Assembly (NCBI GenBank): GCA_046350295.1
Contig: JAXMAR010000013.1
Location: forward strand, 1 to 64,000
Source of the DNA: JAXMAR01 sp046350295
GTDB lineage: Bacteria > Planctomycetota > Planctomycetia > Gemmatales > Gemmataceae
DNA length: 64,000 nt
Reading direction: 5' to 3'
Of the stretch, positions 59,362 to 64,000 are shown piece after piece (positions within the stretch are counted from its first letter, which is position 1; each line of letters starts with the position of its first letter). A program made the position numbers and the translations under genes. The notes under the pieces are model-generated. The model was not told the origin of the DNA and did not search any database. It saw only the letters and a program-made list of their open reading frames with translations.

Positions 59362-59835
59362 ATGCCGCCGCCAACGATCGTCGTGAGGGACCCCAAGGAG
59401 AACCCAAAGAAGTGCTCAATCCTTCCGCTCAAGGGCAGGCCTGACCTGCTCTTCTTCACCTACCCGGCGAAGGCTAAGCTCGATCTCGACGGCTACGTGC
59501 GTCTCGCCGCCGAAGGGCCTGAGCTATCCGCCGCGGATCGCGACGCCGGTATTCTGCTCCTGGATGGCAGCTGGCGCTCGGCCGACAAGATGACGCGGGC
59601 GTTCGAGCACGTTCCACCGCGCTCGCTGCACGGCTGGAAAACCGCCTATCCGCGCGTCTCCAAGCTGGGGACCGACCCGGATCACGGGCTGGCGTCGATT
59701 GAGGCGCTCTTCGCGGCGTTTCACATCCTTGGACGGCCAACCGACGGCCTGCTCGACCACTATCACTGGACGGCGGAGTTCTTGCGATTGAACGGCCTAG
59801 AGCCGACGCCTGGCCAAGACAGTCAATCGAGTTGA
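59362..59835 (+). CDS. Tsr3-like (DUF367) aminocarboxypropyltransferase homologue
   Basis: 157 residues from ATG 59362. VRDPKENPKKCSILPLKG resembles the Tsr3 N-terminal D-xKKCS motif; DAGILLLDGSWRSADKMTRAF stands where Tsr3 has its DCSW motif; LASIEALFAAFHILGRPT and DHYHWTAEFLRLNG match the conserved EAL-A and F-W-F-xLN end. Archaeal and eukaryotic Tsr3 transfer an aminocarboxypropyl group from SAM to a small-subunit rRNA pseudouridine. The bacterial DTW (TapT) proteins have different motifs, so this fits Tsr3 better. No good ribosome site is visible. The last 13 bases overlap the convergent RmlC gene. Confidence 0.7.
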   Translation: MPPPTIVVRDPKENPKKCSILPLKGRPDLLFFTYPAKAKLDLDGYVRLAAEGPELSAADRDAGILLLDGSWRSADKMTRAFEHVPPRSLHGWKTAYPRVSKLGTDPDHGLASIEALFAAFHILGRPTDGLLDHYHWTAEFLRLNGLEPTPGQDSQSS

Positions 59836-60296
59836 AAAACGCTCGCCGGATCATCCTCGTGCCGGATCTCATCCACGGGCTCTTTTTTTCCTTGGCCGCG
59901 ATACAGCCGATTGGGGCAGTTGATGACGATGCCCGGCTTCGAGCCGACATTGCGATAGGCGTGTACGACGCCGGCCGGAATGATGAGGCGGAGCGGGTTG
60001 GTTTCGCCCCCGAGGATCGTCTGGGCACGGCGATAGGTTGGCGACTTGGGGCGGTTGTCCCAAAGATAGATCTTGAAGTCCGAGGGGCCGAGGAAGCAGA
60101 AATAATCCGCCTGATCGACGTGCTCGTGCGGCCCGCGCGCAACGCCGGGGAGGGTCTCGGAGACATAGCCCATGACGGGGCGGAACTCGGGCGGAACCTC
60201 ATCGTCGCGGAACAGCTCGCAGAGCCAGCCGCGCGGGTCGTGGAAGGTCTTGAGCGGCTGGCAGAGGATGCCGTCGATGGGGCCTTCGTGAAACAT
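59823..60296 (-). CDS. RmlC-like cupin (dTDP-4-dehydrorhamnose 3,5-epimerase family)
   Basis: 157 residues from ATG 60296. PLKTFHDPRGWLCELFRDDE and VSETLPGVARGPHEHVDQADYFCFLG give the epimerase start with His ligands; DFKIYLWDNRPKSPTYRR and IIPAGVVHAYRNVG follow the dTDP-sugar isomerase pattern. The canonical RGLH is RGPHEH here, so it may act on a different nucleotide sugar. Other rml genes are absent from the window. Confidence 0.85.
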   Translation of the reverse strand: MFHEGPIDGILCQPLKTFHDPRGWLCELFRDDEVPPEFRPVMGYVSETLPGVARGPHEHVDQADYFCFLGPSDFKIYLWDNRPKSPTYRRAQTILGGETNPLRLIIPAGVVHAYRNVGSKPGIVINCPNRLYRGQGKKEPVDEIRHEDDPASVFQLD

Positions 60297-60364
60297 ACCT
60301 TCGTCCGTTTCGTTAGGTCGCTGGTTGGTCGAACCAGGGCCGGCGTGGCGCTTTCCAAAACGCC

Positions 60365-60796
60365 TCAATACATCTCCAGCACCTGCTCGCCGCCATGCGC
60401 CGGGTTGCCGACGAGGCGTCTCCCCTGCATATCGACCACAAAATCCAGGTATTCAAGCGGAATCTGCCCGATGAGCACGGGAACGTCGTCGGGAACCTCG
60501 GCCACCTCCACCGGACAATCGCGGCCCTGAATGGTGAGGCGGACGGCGTCATAGACGTTGACCGTTGTCTTACCAGCACTTGAGACGCCGGAGCGCTCAC
60601 GGACCTTTTTCAAGCCCAGCTGTTTGATATAGCGCGTGGGTAGAGATAGCGTAGTCGCGCCGGAGTCGACGAGCGCGTCCGTTACGACGATGCGACGAAC
60701 CCTGTCCGCTTCGAGGAGCCCTTTTCGCGCGTCCCATAGGTCTTCGAGATTCTCGATGGTCGCCTCGGTCAGAACTCGTCCCATGTCATTCTCCAT
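60365..60796 (-). CDS. Retropepsin-like aspartyl protease family protein (clan AA)
   Basis: 143 residues from ATG 60796, with GGAGGGAATCCG upstream. The catalytic-type motif is DALVDSGATTLSLP (DSGAT), then LTIQGRDCPVEVAEVPDDVPVLIGQIPLEYLDFVVD, the flap and ILG-like second half of single-domain bacterial aspartyl proteases. It would work as a dimer. No signal peptide. It lies 28 bp upstream of nothing else on this strand but directly follows mutS (gap 28 bp), so it may be cotranscribed with it. Confidence 0.8.
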   Translation of the reverse strand: MENDMGRVLTEATIENLEDLWDARKGLLEADRVRRIVVTDALVDSGATTLSLPTRYIKQLGLKKVRERSGVSSAGKTTVNVYDAVRLTIQGRDCPVEVAEVPDDVPVLIGQIPLEYLDFVVDMQGRRLVGNPAHGGEQVLEMY

Positions 60797-60824
60797 CGGA
60801 TTCCCTCCATTTAGAATGCCGGCA

Positions 60825-63377
60825 TCATTCTCGCTTATCCCCTTCCCGCGCGTCAACGAAAAGCGTCCGCTGCTCCTCGACCGTACCGCGCTTGCGGCGC
60901 GGCCGGGGCAGCTCCCGATCGAGATGATGGGTCTCCAGCTGGCGAAGGACGACCCGCGCCCGCTCCAGCACGTCGCGCGGCACGCCGGCCAAACGGGCGA
61001 CGTGGATGCCGTAGCTCTTGCTGGCGCTGCCGGCGGCGATCTGATGCAGGAAGACGATGTCCTCCTCGTATTCGCGCACGAGCACGTTGTAGTTGCGCAG
61101 GTTCGGCAGCGTCTCGGCGAGCTGGGCCAGCTCATGGTAGTGCGTCGCGAACAGGGCACGGCAGCCCAGGACGTTGTGAATGTGCTCGGTGATGGCCCAG
61201 GCGAGCGAGACGCCGTCGTACGTGCTGGTGCCGCGGCCGATCTCGTCGAGGATGACCAGGCTCCTGGCGCTTGCATTGTTGAGGATGTTGGCAGCCTCGG
61301 TCATCTCGACCATGAACGTGCTCTGGCCGCGGCCGAGCTCGTCGGAGGCGCCGACGCGGGTGAAGATGCGGTCGGTCAGGCCGATGACGGCGCGCTTGGC
61401 GGGTACGAAGGAGCCCATGTGCGCGAGCAGCGTGAGAAGCGCGACCTGGCGAATGAACGTGCTCTTGCCGGACATGTTGGGGCCGGTGATGAGCCAGAGG
61501 AGGCCCGGCTCGGCGCTCTGGGACGCGTGACCTGCGCCCCCGGTCGGGACAGGCTCGCCTGGGGAGTCCCCCTTGCCGAGCGTCACGTCATTGGGCACGA
61601 AGGTCCCCGGCGGTAGCAGCTGGTCGAGCACGGGATGGCGGCCTTCGTGAATGTGGAGCGCCGGCTCATCGCGCATCTGCGGGCGGACGTAGTTGCGGGC
61701 GACGGCAAGCTCCGCCAGACCCGCCAGCACGTCGAGCTGCGCCAGTACCTCGCCGGTTTGCAACAGCCGCGGCGTCTGGCCGGCGACCTGATCGCGGATG
61801 GCCAGGAAGAGCTCGTGCTCGCGCTGCCGGCTTTTCTCCTCCGCCGTCAGCACTTTCTCCTCGTATTCCTTGAGCTGCGGCGTGATGTAGCGCTCGGCGT
61901 TCTTGAGCGTTTGCTTGCGCTGATAGTCGGCCGGGACTTTTGCGGCATGCGTGTGCGTGATCTCGATGTAGTAGCCGAACACCTGGTTGAAACCGACTTT
62001 CAGGGAATTGATGCCGGTACGCTCGACCTCCTGGGCCTGAAAACGCGCGATCCATTCCTTGCCTCCCTTGGCGATGTCGCGCAGGCCGTCGAGCTCTTGG
62101 TTGTACCCGGGCCTGATGACGCCCCCCTCCTTTGGGCTCAGGGGCGGGTCGTCGACCAGCGCTTGATCCAGGAGCTGGCGCAGATCGGGACAGAGCTCGA
62201 GGCTCCGTTCGAGCGTTTGCAACAGCACGCTCGTGCGCGCCGCGATCCGGGCCTTGATCCGCGGCAGGAAACGGAGCGTGCGCGCGATGGCGCCCAGGTC
62301 CCGCGGCGAGGCGCGGCCGGTCGAGGCGCGCGACGTCAGCCGCTGCAGGTCGTGGACCTCGGAAAGCGCCGCGCGTATCTCGCCGCGCAAGGCGGTCTCG
62401 CGCGTCAACTCATCGACGGCGTCGCGGCGCGCCTCGACGCCGCTCAGCTCAGCGAGGGGCGCGAGAAGCCAGTCGTGGAGAAGCCGGGCCCCCATGGTGG
62501 TGACGGTGCGATCGAGCGCCGCGAGGAGCGAGCCGTCACGTTGGCCGTCACGCAAGGTGCGCGTCAACTCGAGGCTGCGGCGCGTGACTTCGTCGAGCTG
62601 GAGGATACGGCCGCAGACGTACGGCGTGAGCTTGCGTACGTGCGGGAGCTGCGCCTTGAGCATCTCCTCGGCGTAAGCGAGAAGGCCGCCGGCGGCGCAG
62701 AGGCAGCTCTGGCTGTCGTCGAAGCCGAAGCCCGAGAACGTGCGGACCTGAAAATGCCGCGTCAGACAGGCGTTGGCGGAAGCGGACTCGAACGTCCAAT
62801 CCGGGCGCGCGGAGAGGGCTCCGGGCCTGGCGAGGTCCGCGAGCCAGGCGCCTACCTGCGTCGCATCGCGCTCGGCGCAGAGGATCTCGGCGGGGGCAAG
62901 GCGCCCCAGTTCATCGGCGAGTCGGGCGATGGGAAGATCGCACGCCTGAAAAAGCCCGGTAGATAACTCCAACCACGCGAGCCCGAGACCGCCGTCATGG
63001 AGCACCAGCGCCGCCAAATGGTTGCTCTGCCGGGGATCGAGCAGGTTGTCCTCGGTGATGGTGCCGGGAGTGACGACGCGGGTGACTTCGCGCCGAACCA
63101 AGCCCTTGGCCTGGGCCGCATCCTCCACCTGGTCGCAGATCGCCACGCGCAAGCCGGAGGCCAGCAGCTTGTGCAGATGGTTCTCGAGCGAATGGTGCGG
63201 AAAACCGGCCATCGGCATGGTCTTGTCCCGACTGGTGAGCGTCAGCCCAAGAACCCTGGACGCCTTCTCGGCATCCTCGCCGAAGGTCTCGTAGAAGTCT
63301 CCCATGCGAAAGAGGAGCAGCATGCCTGGGTGCTGGTTCTTGGCGTCCCAATACTGCTGCATCATCGGGGTGGACAT
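60825..63377 (-). CDS. mutS: DNA mismatch-repair protein MutS
   Basis: 850 residues. N-terminal mismatch domain with LLLFRMGDFYETFGEDA (FYE wedge, about residue 28) and GFPHHSLENHL; core levers with YIEITHTHAAKVP; ATPase: Walker A GPNMSGKST (about 636), GASDELGRGQSTFMVEM, Walker B SLVILDEIGRGTSTYDG and the FATHYHEL segment. It recognises base mismatches and starts repair. About 24 residues (about 602-620: KGDSPGEPVPTGGAGHASQS) replace the usual short loop before LLWLITGPN and are encoded by a 51-bp segment (61520-61570) with GGGAC/GTCCC ends. mutL is not in the window. Confidence 0.95.
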   Translation of the reverse strand: MSTPMMQQYWDAKNQHPGMLLLFRMGDFYETFGEDAEKASRVLGLTLTSRDKTMPMAGFPHHSLENHLHKLLASGLRVAICDQVEDAAQAKGLVRREVTRVVTPGTITEDNLLDPRQSNHLAALVLHDGGLGLAWLELSTGLFQACDLPIARLADELGRLAPAEILCAERDATQVGAWLADLARPGALSARPDWTFESASANACLTRHFQVRTFSGFGFDDSQSCLCAAGGLLAYAEEMLKAQLPHVRKLTPYVCGRILQLDEVTRRSLELTRTLRDGQRDGSLLAALDRTVTTMGARLLHDWLLAPLAELSGVEARRDAVDELTRETALRGEIRAALSEVHDLQRLTSRASTGRASPRDLGAIARTLRFLPRIKARIAARTSVLLQTLERSLELCPDLRQLLDQALVDDPPLSPKEGGVIRPGYNQELDGLRDIAKGGKEWIARFQAQEVERTGINSLKVGFNQVFGYYIEITHTHAAKVPADYQRKQTLKNAERYITPQLKEYEEKVLTAEEKSRQREHELFLAIRDQVAGQTPRLLQTGEVLAQLDVLAGLAELAVARNYVRPQMRDEPALHIHEGRHPVLDQLLPPGTFVPNDVTLGKGDSPGEPVPTGGAGHASQSAEPGLLWLITGPNMSGKSTFIRQVALLTLLAHMGSFVPAKRAVIGLTDRIFTRVGASDELGRGQSTFMVEMTEAANILNNASARSLVILDEIGRGTSTYDGVSLAWAITEHIHNVLGCRALFATHYHELAQLAETLPNLRNYNVLVREYEEDIVFLHQIAAGSASKSYGIHVARLAGVPRDVLERARVVLRQLETHHLDRELPRPRRKRGTVEEQRTLFVDAREGDKRE

Positions 63378-63481
63378 TGGCGCTTACGCAAGGGGCACGG
63401 AAAGAAGGGATGACTCAAACAGATCGGCCCACGGACAACCGTGGGCCGGAGGAGATTGTATGCGAAGGCGCCGCCTGGGCG

Positions 63482-63943
63482 TTAATTGTGGCCGACCCCG
63501 TTGCGTGACGGCTTGCCGTTGAGAGCGGTGCGGACTTTCGACATGCTGACGCGGTTCCCCGGAGGATGGTAGGTGACTTCCGTCATGTAGTGGCGAATGA
63601 GAAGAAGACCGCGGCCGCACGGACGCTCGAGGTTCTCGACGGCGAGGGGATCGGGTACGTCCTCAGGGTCGAATCCCTGGCCTTCATCGCGGATCTGAAT
63701 ATCGAAGCGTTCTTGATTGACGCGATACTGGACGTGAACCTTCTTGCCGCGGTCCATCTGGTTGCCATGCTTGATGGCGTTCACCAGGGCTTCTTCCAGG
63801 GCAAGCTTGATGCTGAAGATCTCAGTATCATCGAAGCGGCATGACTTCAGGCGCGATTCGATCTCATCCTGAAGGCGGCGCGCTTCGGCAGGATCGCTCG
63901 CGATGACGAGGCTGATCGAGCCGTCCTTGTTCGAGTCTCGCAT
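63482..63943 (-). CDS. RsbW-type serine/threonine kinase anti-sigma factor (HATPase_c_2)
   Basis: About 153 residues from ATG 63943; an in-frame GTG at 63958 and a longer start are possible. SLVIASDPAEARRLQDEIESRL precedes the ATPase: N box ALEEALVNAIKHGN, G1 box IQIRDEGQGFDPEDVP, and GRGLLLIRHYMTEVTY. This is the GHKL anti-sigma kinase group (RsbW/SpoIIAB-like), which binds a sigma factor or phosphorylates an anti-anti-sigma protein. No STAS partner is within the window. Confidence 0.85.
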   Translation of the reverse strand: MRDSNKDGSISLVIASDPAEARRLQDEIESRLKSCRFDDTEIFSIKLALEEALVNAIKHGNQMDRGKKVHVQYRVNQERFDIQIRDEGQGFDPEDVPDPLAVENLERPCGRGLLLIRHYMTEVTYHPPGNRVSMSKVRTALNGKPSRNGVGHN

Positions 63944-64000
63944 GGACGTGGTCACCCACACATCAGAGCGTGGTTGTGAACGCCAAGCCCACAACCGTGG

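Overview
The window looks like chromosomal DNA of a GC-rich planctomycete, most likely of the Gemmata/Gemmataceae type. The evidence is a set of families almost confined to that group: two DUF1501 proteins, a DUF1549/DUF1553 protein, a DUF1587-DUF1592-DUF1588-DUF1585 protein with CxxCH motifs, a 1193-residue PVC-type heme-binding HEAT protein, and an ECF sigma gene followed by a FecR-VIT-vWA gene. No rRNA, tRNA, CRISPR array, integrase or complete insertion sequence was recognised.

Layout. 1-5334 (minus): a SnoaL-like protein, an ECF sigma factor and a frame-broken FecR-VIT-vWA protein that runs off the left edge. 5369-7452: a beta-lactamase-fold protein with NPYTG repeats (frameshifted) and a small two-gene pair. 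7557-16489: secreted or cytochrome-like planctomycete proteins, two alpha/beta hydrolases, a SUKH protein and a beta-propeller. 16529-19253: a lone LuxR helix-turn-helix protein and a NarL-type two-component pair. 19519-23671: a DUF1549/DUF1501 operon, a c'-type cytochrome and a small membrane protein. 23737-27358: CBS, universal stress and Hsp20 genes and a DUF433/DUF5615 toxin-antitoxin-like pair. 27442-37675: large secreted proteins, a KGPP-repeat protein and a Ser/Thr kinase. 37855-43880: a SelW-like gene with an in-frame UGA, a PpiC lipoprotein, mfd and an AhpD-like protein. 44015-49828: a HicA remnant, a ygiQ fragment, a 926-residue acetylesterase-like protein and a split ygiQ. 49956-59240: amidohydrolase, DUF4432, a toxin-like pair, OmpH/Skp, a transglutaminase/urea-binding fusion and a PQQ-type propeller. 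59362-63943: Tsr3-like, RmlC-like, retropepsin-like, mutS and an RsbW-type kinase.

Most interesting observations: (1) a SelW/Rdx gene whose CxxU codon is TGA followed by a good candidate bacterial SECIS hairpin; (2) several families of intergenic inverted repeats, one copy framed by a perfect 10-bp target duplication; (3) a C/G-rich palindromic repeat with a G-quadruplex-like tail inserted inside four genes, including mfd; (4) a secreted KY/transglutaminase domain fused to a UrtA/AmiC-like binding protein; (5) a diverged, deleted second copy of the ygiQ 3-prime end.

Caveat: at least eight genes carry frameshifts, and about 1 kb at 2400-3440 has many indels while its protein sequence stays conserved in alternating frames. 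This suggests residual assembly errors, so single frameshifts should not be read as gene loss without raw-read support.
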